A DNA stretch of 64,000 nt from CAVSUR01 sp963731285. Its GTDB lineage: Bacteria; Actinomycetota; Actinomycetes; Streptosporangiales; Streptosporangiaceae. This document shows, piece by piece, positions 9,046 through 17,879 of the stretch (positions are counted from its first letter, which is position 1; each line of letters begins with the position of its first letter). The DNA lies in NCBI GenBank assembly GCA_963731285.1, contig CAVSUR010000016.1, positions 1 to 64,000 on the forward strand. The letters are read 5' to 3'. A program made the position numbers and the translations under genes. Under the pieces are notes generated by a model. That model was not told the origin of the DNA and made no database searches. It saw only the letters and a list, made by a program, of their open reading frames with translations.

Positions 9046-9475
9046 GATCGCGGTGGCGCTTGGACCACACCTTGAGCACGGCCGCGTGGTCGTCGGGCCT
9101 CACCTCCCGCTGGGCCGTTGAGCGCAGCGCCGCGACGGCGGCCGACCGGGCATCGCTGGGGTCGTTCTTGTTCGTATCCCCGGCTGCCAGCAGCCGCACC
9201 CGCGCGCCCAGCCTGGGCTGCACGTCCAGCACCCGCTCGCCGCCGGCGACCAGCTGCCGGGCCAGCACGGAGCCGAGCCCGCGGGCACCCTCTACCGCCC
9301 AGGTCCGCTCCGGCCACTCCGCGGCCCGCGCCACCAGCCGCCCGGCCTGGCAGCCCGATGCGCGGACCCGCACCTGGCCCAGCGGCTCCTCCTTCTGGTC
9401 GATCGCCACCGCCGTGTGCGAGCCCTTGTGCGGGCCGACACCGATCATCACTGCCGCCATCAACCGCTCCTCCAT
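9046..9475 (-). pseudogene. IS110-family transposase, N-terminal fragment with altered active site
   Basis: The minus strand encodes MEERLMAAVMIGVGPHKGSH, then WAVEGARGLGSVLARQL, LAAGDTNKNDPSDARSAAVA and LKVWSKRHRDLG, the DEDD (RuvC-like) domain of IS110 transposases. The first catalytic Asp, normally in IGVDPHKGSH, is Gly here; the Glu and the Asp of NDPSDA remain. The C-terminal transposase domain with the catalytic Ser is absent. It is therefore inactive twice over. It cuts into the 3' end of the convergent hypothetical gene. Confidence 0.78.
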
Positions 9476-9742
9476 CAGCTTCGGGGAAGGACCGTGGCGG
9501 GCATGCCTGATTTCAGATCTGCTGGCGTCGCGCCTCTTTTGAGCCACGCCACGGCAAGACCCGACGGACCGGCACCTCGTTATCAAGCCAGACCGCAAGC
9601 GGCCGGCAGGCGGTTCGAGAGCCAGCCCATCGGACCCCTGAACGCTACGACCAAAGCCGCAACGTCTACATGGATTCTTCAATCAGGCGGTTAACGCGCG
9701 GCTTACTCATTGAGCGGAGTTACGTTGAGTTGCAGTGCCGTC

Positions 9743-10042
9743 TCAGGCGTTGAGGGCGAAGAGGCAGCCGTCCCAGTACGCCTCCAGCCGCGGGTGCCGC
9801 TTGCCCCGCAAAGCGATCTCCAGGGTGCTGGGAGGGGGACCGGCGGGAGCGCGGAACCACAGATCCAGCCCGGTGGCCGGGATGTGACGGAATCGCGCCA
9901 CCCCTGGGGGCGGCTGGGCAGCGACGTGCAGGTAGGACGGTGCGCTGGCGCAGCACAGCCGCGGCCGCACTGCCCATACCCACAGCGCTCCGCCGTGGGC
10001 CTGAGCGAACGCGGCGGCTTCCGGGCTTATCTCGACCCGCAT
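9743..10042 (-). CDS. Conserved hypothetical protein (99 aa)
   Basis: Starts at ATG 10042 with a GTGAGG ribosome-binding site upstream. The sequence (MRVEISPEAAAFAQAHGG, LWVWAVRPRLCCASAPSYLH, FRHIPATGLDLWFRAP, HPRLEAYWDGCLFAL) has the balanced composition of a real protein and resembles a small actinobacterial family of unknown role. The adjacent Cys pair and compact beta-rich pattern are loosely like HesB/IscA-type small folds, but this is only an impression. It stands alone, with no operon partner. Confidence 0.6.
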   Translation of the reverse strand: MRVEISPEAAAFAQAHGGALWVWAVRPRLCCASAPSYLHVAAQPPPGVARFRHIPATGLDLWFRAPAGPPPSTLEIALRGKRHPRLEAYWDGCLFALNA

Positions 10043-10646
10043 GACCTCACGGTAATCCCGTCACCGCCCGGGAACCAGGCGGGAGCGAGGCCAGCGTCAG
10101 TTCTGTGCGATCAACCACGCTGGCCCGCTGCGGGGACGGCCCAGCACGCAGAGCACCCTGATCTGCGTGCCAGCATCCTCACCTGTGCCGAGCCCGCACC
10201 CGCGCCGAACGGCGGATCGGCGTGCGTTTTCTCTGACCTTCCTCATCACTGAGCGTGATGCTGTCTAAGGGGGTAGCCCGACGCCGACCGTCGACTTGGT
10301 GCCGCGTGACTGCACTGGCGGGCGCCGTCGGGGCAAGGTGCCTGTCGCTGATGCGAACGATCGGCCCGGCCGCCGCCGGTTAGACCCCACTCGACCTAAC
10401 GCGCCCTATGCGGCATGAGCGCGTATCTCCGTGCCCGGGCGATCATGAATAGTCATGCAACCCGCCTCGTCTCGCAGGCGTGGACGAATCGGCCTGGACA
10501 GCATTCGCGCGCGCGAATAGCCGCCGTTACGAACGGACGTCGGCTTGACTTCTGTCAGTGTGCAGGGCGTTCATAGTTGCGTGATCTGCGCGCGGTTTGG
10601 CCGGCCAGGCCCGTGGCGCCGAACAATGGTCTGCTGGTGTCCTGTT
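10043..10646. other. Intergenic stretch, no gene seen
   Basis: About 600 bases between two minus-strand genes. No frame carries recognisable protein features and no clear hairpin or repeat is seen. It must hold the promoter of the 99-residue gene, but no box is distinct enough to mark. Confidence 0.4.
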
Positions 10647-11942
10647 TCAGCCCAGGCCTTCCCGGTCTGCCGTCGAGGCCACTGGCGCGAACGGAGCGGG
10701 CAGCGCAGTGCTGGCCGCGGCTTCCAGAAGGCTTCGCTGGCGGGCGATGGCTGCCCGCCGTTGTGCGGGGAGGGTGGATTCGAGCTCGTCGAGCATCCCG
10801 CGAAGGCGCCGGACCACCTGAGGCGCGTCCGCGCCGTAGCGGATGACCTCGGTCAAGGAAAGCACGAGCAGGCCGTAGAAGTCCCGCAGCTTCCGCTTGA
10901 CCCTCACCGTACCGGTGGAATCCACCCGCAGGCCGGTCGGATCGAGCCGGTTGCCGGTGATGGCAAGCAGGTCGCTGAGCCGGTCGATGGCCTGTACCCC
11001 CGTCGTCGGATCGTTGACGGCCGGAGACAGCGCCCGTGTCGCGACATCGACGAGCTGCCGGAAGCCGAACGCCGGGTCTTGGACGAAGGTGCGTTCGCCG
11101 CCGATGAGGAAGAACCTGGTGACGTCGCGGGCGTGCAGGTCGCCACCGTGCACGAGCGCCACGGGCGTGCCGCGCGCCAGGTACTCCCCTACCCCGACAG
11201 TCAGCTCGAGCCAGCACTTCTTGTGCCGGCACAATTCGACCAGATCGTGCAGGTTGGTGGCCGTAATGACCCCGGATGTCCCGGTGTAGCAGAGGCGGCG
11301 CGGTGAGGGGTCCGGCGTGGGAGGCTCGGCGTCAACGTAGGCGGACGCCGGTGGGAAGTTCTCCTCGATGGCTCGCCGGCTCTCGGTGGCGATCGCTTCG
11401 AGCAGGTACTGGACGCGCATGAGCCGCACCACGCCATGCAGGTAGGCGACGAACCCGAAGACCGTCGCCAGGGTCAACGCCAGCAACATGGTCACCGAGA
11501 CCACCGGCGCGAACTGCTTCGCCGACGTGACCGAAGCTCGGTTGCTGACCAGGACGATCAAGGAGAAGACGAAGGTGGCCAGGAACAAGCCGAGCGTCAC
11601 CCGGGTAACCCGGGAGCGGATGAAGATCCGCACCGTTCTGGGCGAGTACTGGCTGGCGGCGAGCTGGATGGCCACCAGAGTGGTGCCGAACACAACGGCC
11701 ACGAATGCCAAGGTGGCGGCCGCGATGGCACCGGCGAATGTGGCGGCGCTGCCGGGGTCGCTCACCAAGTCCGGCCGCACGCCGATCGGGGCATCGACCT
11801 GGGCGTCCAGCCAGATGGTGAGGTTCGCCGCGCCGATCGCGGCCGCCGCGAAGATGGTCGGCACGAACCACAGTGACACCGCGATCCGCTGGCGGAAGTC
11901 GATGCGCCACAGCGGTTCCGGCCGCACAGGGAGCGCTCTCAT
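10647..11942 (-). CDS. DUF2254 family membrane protein
   Basis: 431 residues from ATG 11942. Upstream in-frame codons are GC-rich and non-protein-like, so the internal Met (MRALPVRPEPLWRIDF) is preferred. Four hydrophobic helices lie in the first ~170 residues (around SLWFVPTIFAAAAIG, ATLAFVAVVFGTTLVAIQL, GLFLATFVFSLIVLV and LLALTLATVFGFVAYLHGV). A long soluble C-terminal region follows with GYSGVI-like YTGTSGVITATNLHDL and the conserved RALSPAVNDPTTGVQ segment typical of DUF2254. The family is an inner-membrane protein of unknown function found in many bacteria. Length and frame are intact. It stands divergent from a DUF4239 remnant. Confidence 0.85.
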   Translation of the reverse strand: MRALPVRPEPLWRIDFRQRIAVSLWFVPTIFAAAAIGAANLTIWLDAQVDAPIGVRPDLVSDPGSAATFAGAIAAATLAFVAVVFGTTLVAIQLAASQYSPRTVRIFIRSRVTRVTLGLFLATFVFSLIVLVSNRASVTSAKQFAPVVSVTMLLALTLATVFGFVAYLHGVVRLMRVQYLLEAIATESRRAIEENFPPASAYVDAEPPTPDPSPRRLCYTGTSGVITATNLHDLVELCRHKKCWLELTVGVGEYLARGTPVALVHGGDLHARDVTRFFLIGGERTFVQDPAFGFRQLVDVATRALSPAVNDPTTGVQAIDRLSDLLAITGNRLDPTGLRVDSTGTVRVKRKLRDFYGLLVLSLTEVIRYGADAPQVVRRLRGMLDELESTLPAQRRAAIARQRSLLEAAASTALPAPFAPVASTADREGLG

Positions 11943-12004
11943 GGATCGAGAGTCTCTCAACCCAATACGGACCGCGGAATCCCCCGCATGTTTACGATCG
12001 GCCC

Positions 12005-12410
12005 ATGATCTGGTTGACGTCGCTTCCGGCGGCGGTGCTGGCCGTGGCGGACTCGCTCTCGCGCTGCTGGTCGCCGCCGGTGCACGGCTCGCACTACGAG
12101 CCCTGATACCCACCGGAGAGCGGGACAGTGCCTACACCATCGCGGCGCCGCTCATGCCCGCGCTCGGAGCGGCGTTCGCCATCCTGATAGCCCTCACCTG
12201 GCCAGCGAGGCCGGCTTCCTGGCGTCGGCGCCAGGGATAGTCAGCAACGAGGCCGCCGACGCATCCCGCCTGGCCTGGGCGGCGACCAGCCCCGGCGTCA
12301 ACCCGGCACCCATCCAGTCAGCGATGCTCGGCTATCTGCAAGCGACGAGGGCTTATGAATGCCACGGCAACAACGCCGCCGACGGCGATGATCCCGCCAT
12401 GTGTCCGGGA
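12005..12410 (+). pseudogene. DUF4239 (bestrophin-like) membrane protein, N-terminal remnant
   Basis: MIWLTSLPAAVLAV, then in another frame GGLALALLVAAGARLALRAL and ERDSAYTIAAPLMPALGAAF, then after a second shift LASEAGFLASAPGIVSNEAA and ASRLAWAATSPGVN. This is the N-terminal part of the actinobacterial DUF4239 family (multi-pass, bestrophin-like). Breaks are near 12050 and 12205, and the second half of the protein is missing after about 12400. It is not functional. Confidence 0.6.
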
Positions 12411-12502
12411 ATGAGGCGGGTCGTCGTGACGCGGCGCACATCAGCTGCCCATCGGCTACCTCCGCGAGCAGCTCGGCATGTCGGGCGGGGGAGCACCGGT
12501 CA

Positions 12503-13147
12503 TCACTCCGCGGCTGTGCTGTGCTGGCTTGCGGTGATGAGCACGCGGCGGTTCAGCTGCCGGCCGGCTGGGGTGGAGTCGGGGGCTACTGGCGCTGTCT
12601 GGCCGAGGGCCCGGGTGCGGTAGCTGATGACGGTTTTCCGCAGGTGCTGGCGCAGGGCTCGCAGTACTGCATGTGCCCGCAGCAGCGATAGCCGCTGGTT
12701 GGCCGGGGCGTTGCCGATGGTGTTGGTGTATCCGGTGACGGTGACGGCTTTGAGGTGATGGACGCGGATGGCCAGGGCCGCGTTGTCGATGACCGCCTGG
12801 GCGTACTGGTCGAGGGCCGTGCCGTTCTCGGCGAACAGGATCTGGCCTACCGAGCCGGTGATGGCCAGGATCCCGGTCGCCCGGCGCGGCCGGACACCGC
12901 CGCCGCCGATCAGGCCATAGGCGAGGAGGCCCGGGGCGGTAGCGGCGGGCCGCGCCGCCGCGGCCGCGGGATGACGGGCTGAGGTGGCACGGAGGATGCC
13001 CGTCACGCCGCCCACCATGAGCAGCGCGACCAGCAGGCCTAGGATCACCAGCCGCCGCCATCTGTCGGCGTCGGCTACCTCGGAGACAACCACCACGCGG
13101 CGGCGGCGCCACCGGCGGTCCCGGCCTGGCCGCCTGGCACTGCCCAT
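12503..13147 (-). CDS. Membrane-anchored OmpA-domain protein
   Basis: 214 residues. A basic N-terminus (RRPGRDRRWRRRR) is followed by one transmembrane helix at about 33-52 (LVILGLLVALLMVGGVTGIL), an Ala-rich linker, and an OmpA-like C-terminal domain with VTVTGYTNTIGNAPANQRLS and GRQLNRRVLIT. This domain binds peptidoglycan (diaminopimelate) in cell-wall proteins. In a Gram-positive, N-in topology would place the OmpA domain on the outer face of the membrane, gripping the wall. No operon partner is visible. It resembles other actinobacterial OmpA proteins of unknown role, and the frame is intact. Confidence 0.8.
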   Translation of the reverse strand: MGSARRPGRDRRWRRRRVVVVSEVADADRWRRLVILGLLVALLMVGGVTGILRATSARHPAAAAARPAATAPGLLAYGLIGGGGVRPRRATGILAITGSVGQILFAENGTALDQYAQAVIDNAALAIRVHHLKAVTVTGYTNTIGNAPANQRLSLLRAHAVLRALRQHLRKTVISYRTRALGQTAPVAPDSTPAGRQLNRRVLITASQHSTAAE

Positions 13148-13788
13148 TGCTTCCCCCTGGATATGCGGAGATGCTAGCCCGGCCCGGCTTTCGGCCGGTG
13201 ACAGCTACCCGCTCCCTGGGCCGTCGGCTGGGTCACGGGCATGTAGTTTGCGTGCATCGCAATCCAGGTGTCACCAGTGGCCCCCCCAGCCAGCCGCCTG
13301 CGGCTGCAGGGGACCCGCAGTCCGTCGCGTACTTGCGGCCGCTACCCTTCTGATACACCCGAAAGCAGCCAGTGTTACGCAGCGTCCGAGACGCCCCGCA
13401 AACCAGGAACTGCCGGAGGGCTGAATCGCCGTCGTCCGAGCTCGCGCCGGATGCTCGCCGGCGGGCGGGCGGGCGCGGGCCGTCGGCGGCTGCCGCGGTG
13501 CTCGTCCTCCAGGCCGGCGACGGCCAGCCGTACGGCGTCCCGATGCCGGTCGTCGCCGGCACTGCGCGCCGCAACCGCGGCCTGACCCACCCACCCCCGG
13601 AGTCAACTAAAGCCGGGGCAGTCCCGGCCTGCAAGCCACCGAGACAGGCGGGCAGCGGACCGCAAGCGCGATCGCATACCTGGAATCCGACCAGGATGAC
13701 GATGGCTCTTGGCGCAGCCGGGGGTATTGGGGTCGGCACTACGGGACATACCGAGCAGTCCTTGCGGCGCTGGTCTTCTGCCGTTACG
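13148..13788. other. Intergenic stretch, no gene supported
   Basis: About 640 bases. Minus-strand frames contain a stretch (GQAAVAARSAGDDRHRDAVR, LAVAGLEDEHRG) with protein-like composition, but it lacks a start, a ribosome-binding site and any known motif. It may be a decayed gene. Nothing else is seen. Confidence 0.35.
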
Positions 13789-14262
13789 TCAGGGCGGGTT
13801 CGGGTGCCATCGGTCATCGAACACCACGCTCAGGTCATAGCCGGGATGATTCACGTACTGGACGGCCACCAGCCGCTGCACCCCGGGGATCGTGTGCGGC
13901 TGGCCGGTCCAGTCGGCCACCCACCGCCTGTAATGCAGGCCCGCGCACGCCTCCTCCACCGCGGGCAGGGTCGACCGGTTGCAGTAGATCACTGCAGTGT
14001 CGGGCCGGAACCTGTTGCGGGCTCGCACGAACACGGCAGCGTCGGCCGGGGTCATGTCGCCGGTCTCCACGTCGCCTATGCAGGCGGCCCGCCAGTCGCC
14101 GAAGACGGTGATGCGAGCGATCGCCTTCTTCGCGTCTTTGAACCGGTCAATATCGGCGGATGACCATGCGTAGAGACCGTCCACGTAGGGGAACACGCCG
14201 TCGACCTGGTGGAAAGGGATGCTAGCGGGGTCTACCGAGTCTCCGAATGTCCTGTCCGCCAT
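13789..14262 (-). CDS. DUF1906-type glycoside-hydrolase-like protein
   Basis: From ATG 14262 (MADRTFGDSVDPASIPFHQV) it encodes about 157 residues. Motifs include VDGLYAWSSADIDRF, GDVETGDMTPADAAVFVRAR, TAVIYCNRSTLPAV and VAVQYVNHPGYDLSVV. This is the pattern of the DUF1906/Rv2525c-like TIM-barrel family related to GH25 lysozymes, where the DVETG and YDLSVV acids sit in the active-site cleft. Such proteins are common in actinophages and secreted actinobacterial proteins. No signal peptide is visible here, and it is on the short side. A start 11 codons upstream is possible but overlaps less coding-like sequence. Confidence 0.65.
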   Translation of the reverse strand: MADRTFGDSVDPASIPFHQVDGVFPYVDGLYAWSSADIDRFKDAKKAIARITVFGDWRAACIGDVETGDMTPADAAVFVRARNRFRPDTAVIYCNRSTLPAVEEACAGLHYRRWVADWTGQPHTIPGVQRLVAVQYVNHPGYDLSVVFDDRWHPNPP

Positions 14263-14404
14263 TGATGAATACCGCCTGCCATCTGGATAGCTCAATCGCC
14301 TGTACCGCGGCCTGCGCCCGCCGCCCCGGCTCCCGCGTGCCTACCCGGCGGCACCCGCCACCCTACAGAGCCCGCGCCTTCCGACTGGGTGCAAGACAAC
14401 ATTG

Positions 14405-14775
14405 CTATGCCGCTGCGGACCGGAGCACCGGCTGGGGCTGGAGGACGGGAGACGCGTGAGCATGCCGGGCCTCCTCGCTCTCCGCCAGCGTGCGCTCGTA
14501 GTCCACCGGGGACGTCATTTTGGCAAACCGGCGCCTGCGGTTCAGGTCATAATCCTCGATCCAGGCGGGACCCTGGCTCGCGCAGCTGTCCGGATGGCGA
14601 GGTGCGCCACCCGGCGCAGCTCCCCGGGTCGAGTGCCAGGCCTCGATGACCGCATCGTCCGGCGCCGACCCGGGCCTGCCCCTGGACCGGTGCACGCCCA
14701 GCCGCTCGCAGGTCTGCCGGAACGACCCGTCGGTGTGCTCACTGCCCTGATCCGTTTGCATGATCACGCCCGGTA
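14405..14775 (-). pseudogene. IS3-family transposase OrfB, middle/C-terminal remnant
   Basis: Minus strand: VIMQTDQGSEHTDGSFRQTC (second catalytic Asp), ERLGVHRSRGRPGSAPDDAV and IEAWHST (final Glu), then frame damage, then AWIEDYDLNRRRRF and MTSPVDYERTLAESEEARH. This is the last part of an IS3 integrase core, another subgroup than the other IS3 pieces. The N-terminal half and first Asp are missing. Its edge at about 14,780 coincides with the start of the truncated epoxide hydrolase. Confidence 0.75.
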
Positions 14776-14784
14776 TCTGACCGT

Positions 14785-15545
14785 CGCGGACCGGCACCCC
14801 CATCGCCATCGCCCCCTCGATCCCGGGCTTCGGGTTCTCCGGCCCCACACACGAAACCGGATGGAATACAGTCCGCGTCGCCCACGCCTGGGTGGAGCTG
14901 ATGAGCCGGCTCGGGTATGAGCGCTACGGCGCCCAAGGCGGTGACACTGGTGCGCTCGTCTCCCCTGAGCTGGGCCGGATCGACCCCGACCACCTCGCCG
15001 GCATCCATGTCAACAACCTGCTGACCTTTCCCTCCGGACAGCTCGACGACCTGAGCGACGCCGATCAGGGCCGGCTGCAGCTCATGCAACGCTGGCAGAA
15101 CGAGATGGCCGGCTATGCCAGCATCCAGTCCACCCGGCCCCAGACGCTCGCCTACGCGCTCACCGACTCCCCCGCCGGCCAGCTCGCCTGGATCGTCGAG
15201 AAGTTCAAGGAATGGACCGACCCCGCCGCCGAGCTCCCCGAGGACGCCGTCGACCGTGACCGTCTCCTCACCGACGTCAGCATCTACTGGCTGACAGCGA
15301 CGGCAGGGCCCTCCGCCCGCCTCTACTACGAAGGCGCCAAAAGCTGGGGACAGGCGAACGAACCCTCCGCGGTCCCCACTGGCGTCGCGGTCTTTCCCAT
15401 GGACATCACCATCAGGAGCATCGCCGAGGCCCAGCACAACATCGTGCACTGGACCGAGTTCGACCACGGCGGGCACTTCGCCGCCATGGAAGCACCCGAC
15501 CTCCTCGTTGCCGACGTAAGAGAATTCTTTCGACCTCTCCGCTGA
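14785..15545 (+). pseudogene. Epoxide hydrolase (alpha/beta fold), 5'-truncated by IS3
   Basis: Coding sequence continues in frame from IAIAPSIPGFGFSGPTHETG through AHAWVELMSRLGYERYGAQG to GREFFRPLR-like VREFFRPLR at 15545. The nucleophile motif reads GGDTGA, where the usual Trp after Asp is Thr, and the catalytic His is in FDHGGHFAAMEAPDLL. The EHN N-terminal domain and the HGxP oxyanion-hole motif are missing because the IS3 remnant ends just upstream. A start at ATG 14892 would give a product lacking the N-terminal half of the fold, so it is unlikely to be active. Confidence 0.75.
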
Positions 15546-15732
15546 GCGCCGGCACGAACTACAAGGGCACCGGAGCGTAAGAACCGCCGAAAGCCGAACG
15601 CCCCACGGGCGGCGAGGCCTAGCAGACAACGATGACCGTCACCGGAAGCAGATCCTCTTGCGGGCTGTCTGGTGGCCGAGATGTGGCTGGCGGCCTTGAC
15701 CCTGCCGTAGCGACAGGCTGGAGACTGTCGGG

Positions 15733-16248
15733 ATGAGCGAAGTTCAGTCTCCGGTCCCTGCCCCAGCACCGGGTGCCCGCGCGCCGGGGATCAGCCGGGC
15801 GATCTACGGGATGCCGATGTTCGTGACGCTGCTCGTGTCGGACGTGGACGCCACGGTGTCGTGGTACGTCGAGGGCCTCGGGTTCGTGAGCCTGTTCACC
15901 CTGCCCGGACCCACCGGCCGGGCCCTGGTGCATCTACGACGCTGGCAGTTCCAGGACCTGCTGGTGCGCCCCGCGGCGGGTGCCGTCACCGCCGGTACGG
16001 GCTGCACGCTGAGCTTCGCGGCCGTCTATGACGAGACCGAGACGCTGGCCGCTCGCGCCCGGGCGCACGGCGGCGGCCGCGTCGATGGGCCGGTCGATAC
16101 TTCCTGGAACACCCGTGACCTCACGACCACCGACCCCGACGGCAACGTAGTGGTGTTCACCGCCGCCCGGCCACCTGGCTCGGAGGACGCGGCCTTCTCG
16201 CAGCAGATGAGGCGCTGGAGCGCCGAGCAAGGCCTCACAGACCGCTGA
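15733..16248 (+). CDS. VOC-family (glyoxalase/bleomycin-resistance-like) protein
   Basis: 171 residues. The VOC domain begins at YGMPMFVTLLVSDVDATVSW, continues with YVEGLGFVSLFTLPGP and QFQDLLVRPAAG, and ends with the second half-module DLTTTDPDGNVVVFTAARPP. The final Glu normally binding metal in such modules is not obvious (NVVVFTA in place of xxExx), so it may be a binding rather than catalytic member. The Pro/Ala N-terminal tail is low complexity. It stands alone in the island and could have a detoxification or ligand-sequestering role. Confidence 0.75.
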   Translation: MSEVQSPVPAPAPGARAPGISRAIYGMPMFVTLLVSDVDATVSWYVEGLGFVSLFTLPGPTGRALVHLRRWQFQDLLVRPAAGAVTAGTGCTLSFAAVYDETETLAARARAHGGGRVDGPVDTSWNTRDLTTTDPDGNVVVFTAARPPGSEDAAFSQQMRRWSAEQGLTDR

Positions 16249-16295
16249 CGCCCTGTAGCCGATCGGCAACGGAGGAGACACCGGGACGGGGGTCC

Positions 16296-17051
16296 TCAGA
16301 GGTCAAACTGGAGGCCGTCGTACGCGATTGGCCAGTCGACCAGATCGCTGGCTAGAGCTGTCGGGGACAGGTGGGTGAGCACCATCTGCTGGCAGGTAAA
16401 CCGGTCGCGGTGGTGGGCAACGGTGTCGATGTCGAGGTGCCAGCGGACCGGGGACGGGCTGTAGCCCTCGCACAGGAACAGATCAACGCCGTGCGCGGCG
16501 TCGAGCAGCGCATCGGTCCATTCGGTGTCGCCCGAGTAGGCAAGGGATCTGGTCGGACCGTCGGCCCGCAGCGCATACGCCGGAGCGCCAGAGGCGTGCC
16601 GAACTTCGAATGGCGTCACCCGAAGCGACGCCAGCTCCACCGCATGGCGGTCGACGTGTTCTGCCACATGGACGTCGAAGCGGCGCCGTACGGTGCTCGA
16701 GCCAGGAAACAGCGTCTCCATCGCTTGCTCAAGCCGGGACCGGGTGCCGGGCGGACCGATGACGGTGAGGTCACGTGTGCGGTGGCGGAATTGCCCGTCG
16801 AGCACGAGGAAAGGGACGCCACCGAAGTGATCACCGTGCAGGTGGCTGACCAGTACCGTGTCGATCTCGTTGGGGTCGAGCTGTTGCTGGCGCATCGCCG
16901 TCAGGCTGGTCGCCCCACAGTCGAGCAGCACCCGAGGCGGATCGTCCCGGTCGCCGGTTGCGACGGCGATGCAGGTCTGAAACCGGCCGCCTGAGCCGAA
17001 CGCGTCCCCACTACCCACCACAGTTACCCGCACACGGCGATCCTCCCTCAT
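16296..17051 (-). CDS. Metallo-beta-lactamase-fold hydrolase (RNase Z/phosphodiesterase-like)
   Basis: 251 residues from ATG 17051 (MREDRRVRVTVVGSGDAFGS). The zinc motif HLHGDHFGG, the Asp of LAYSGDTEWTDALL and the later His of MVLTHLSPTAL give the full MBL ligand set. The N-terminal TVVGSGDAFGSGGRFQTCIA is typical of the RNase Z/ElaC-like and cyclic-nucleotide phosphodiesterase branch. The exosite arm of true RNase Z is not apparent, so a role on small phosphodiesters or other substrates is as likely. The frame is intact. It converges with the VOC gene. Confidence 0.8.
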   Translation of the reverse strand: MREDRRVRVTVVGSGDAFGSGGRFQTCIAVATGDRDDPPRVLLDCGATSLTAMRQQQLDPNEIDTVLVSHLHGDHFGGVPFLVLDGQFRHRTRDLTVIGPPGTRSRLEQAMETLFPGSSTVRRRFDVHVAEHVDRHAVELASLRVTPFEVRHASGAPAYALRADGPTRSLAYSGDTEWTDALLDAAHGVDLFLCEGYSPSPVRWHLDIDTVAHHRDRFTCQQMVLTHLSPTALASDLVDWPIAYDGLQFDL

Positions 17052-17523
17052 CGAGACGCTGGGATGTCGACGCCGGTCCGCAAGCGGGACCACCTCAGGT
17101 CGGAGGGGACGCCCGCGAGAGGCCGTCCCGTAAGACCTGCCCGGTGAAGATTCCCGCATGGGCATACCCAGTACGCGACACCGGACAGACGCCTGCGGGC
17201 ACCTTCTACAGCGCCAGGCGGAAGGGTCCTCCGCAGCACCTGTCTTACCGGTGGCTCGAGACGGGCAGCATTCAGACCTGACTGAGCCCAAGCCAGGGGT
17301 AGGCGTACAGAACAGCCTGGATCTGCGCGGCTCACCTGGTGACCACCGAGACAGCCCTGGCCGCTCCGAACGGCGGATCTTGGCGCGCTATCCCGGCGGA
17401 AGTTGTAACGCTCGGCGATCGCTGCCAAGCCAGTTGCCAACCGCTCGGCAAGTTTGCCAACCCATGCTCGAAATAAAATACTGACGCTGCCCCAGCCCGG
17501 AGGAGCTTTAGATACATGTGAGG
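17052..17523. other. Intergenic stretch with the second repeat copy
   Basis: About 470 bases with no accepted gene. The only clear element is the repeat at 17375-17477. A short plus-strand frame near 17158-17280 has no recognisable motif. Confidence 0.4.
17375..17477 (+). repeat. Dispersed 103-bp repeat, copy B
   Basis: Matches 3238-3340 in the same orientation from GGATCTTGGCGCGC to GAAATAAA, with about ten substitutions and a small compensating indel. It lies 47 bases before the left terminal repeat of the IS3 element. Confidence 0.85.
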
Positions 17524-17576
17524 TGTATTAAAGATCTTGGACAGTGACTCTCGGTCTGACTGAGAGGATCTGTCCC

Positions 17577-17865
17577 ATGCCTGAGCATCGCCGCAAGTTC
17601 AGCCCGCAGTTCAAGGCTGAGGCCGTGCAGATGGTGATCGAGACCGGCAGGCCGATCGCCGAGGTGGCCCGGGATCTGGGAATCCTGACGGGACCCTGGG
17701 CAACTGGGTGAACGCCTGGCGCCAGGAGCACCCGGAACCTGACCAGCCCTTGTCCCCCGTGGAGCGTGCGCGCGTGAAGGAACTCGAAGAGGAAAACCGC
17801 AGGCTGCGGATGGAGAACGAGTTCCTGAATCCAAGGCGGCCTTCTTCGCGCGGGAGCACCGGTAG
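17577..17865 (+). pseudogene. IS3 OrfA (helix-turn-helix transposase subunit), frameshifted
   Basis: MPEHRRKFSPQFKAEAVQMV and IETGRPIAEVARDLGI form the HTH_Tnp_1 DNA-binding domain. After that a base is lost or gained near 17690. The reading resumes as GNWVNAWRQEHP and the leucine-zipper-like VKELEEENRRLRMENEFL, then AAFFAREHR and TAG at 17863-17865. A second slip lies near 17830. In IS3 elements OrfA is fused to OrfB by programmed -1 frameshifting near its end. The breaks here are upstream of that site and are damage. Confidence 0.75.
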
Positions 17866-17879
17866 CCGAGCGGTGCGCA

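Noticed and set aside
11488..12240. 250-codon plus-strand open frame reading through the DUF2254 gene into the DUF4239 remnant
   Set aside because: Only its last ~75 codons match a protein family; the first part is antisense to DUF2254. Only the DUF4239 part was kept.
13148..13788. Possible gene or tRNA-like structure before the DUF1906 gene
   Set aside because: Protein-like stretches lack a start and any motif, and the folded-looking part near 13,290-13,350 does not form a cloverleaf.
17521..17545. Target-site duplication flanking the IS3 terminal repeats
   Set aside because: The three bases outside each repeat (AGG at 17521-17523 and GCT at 1093-1095) do not match, so no duplication can be claimed.
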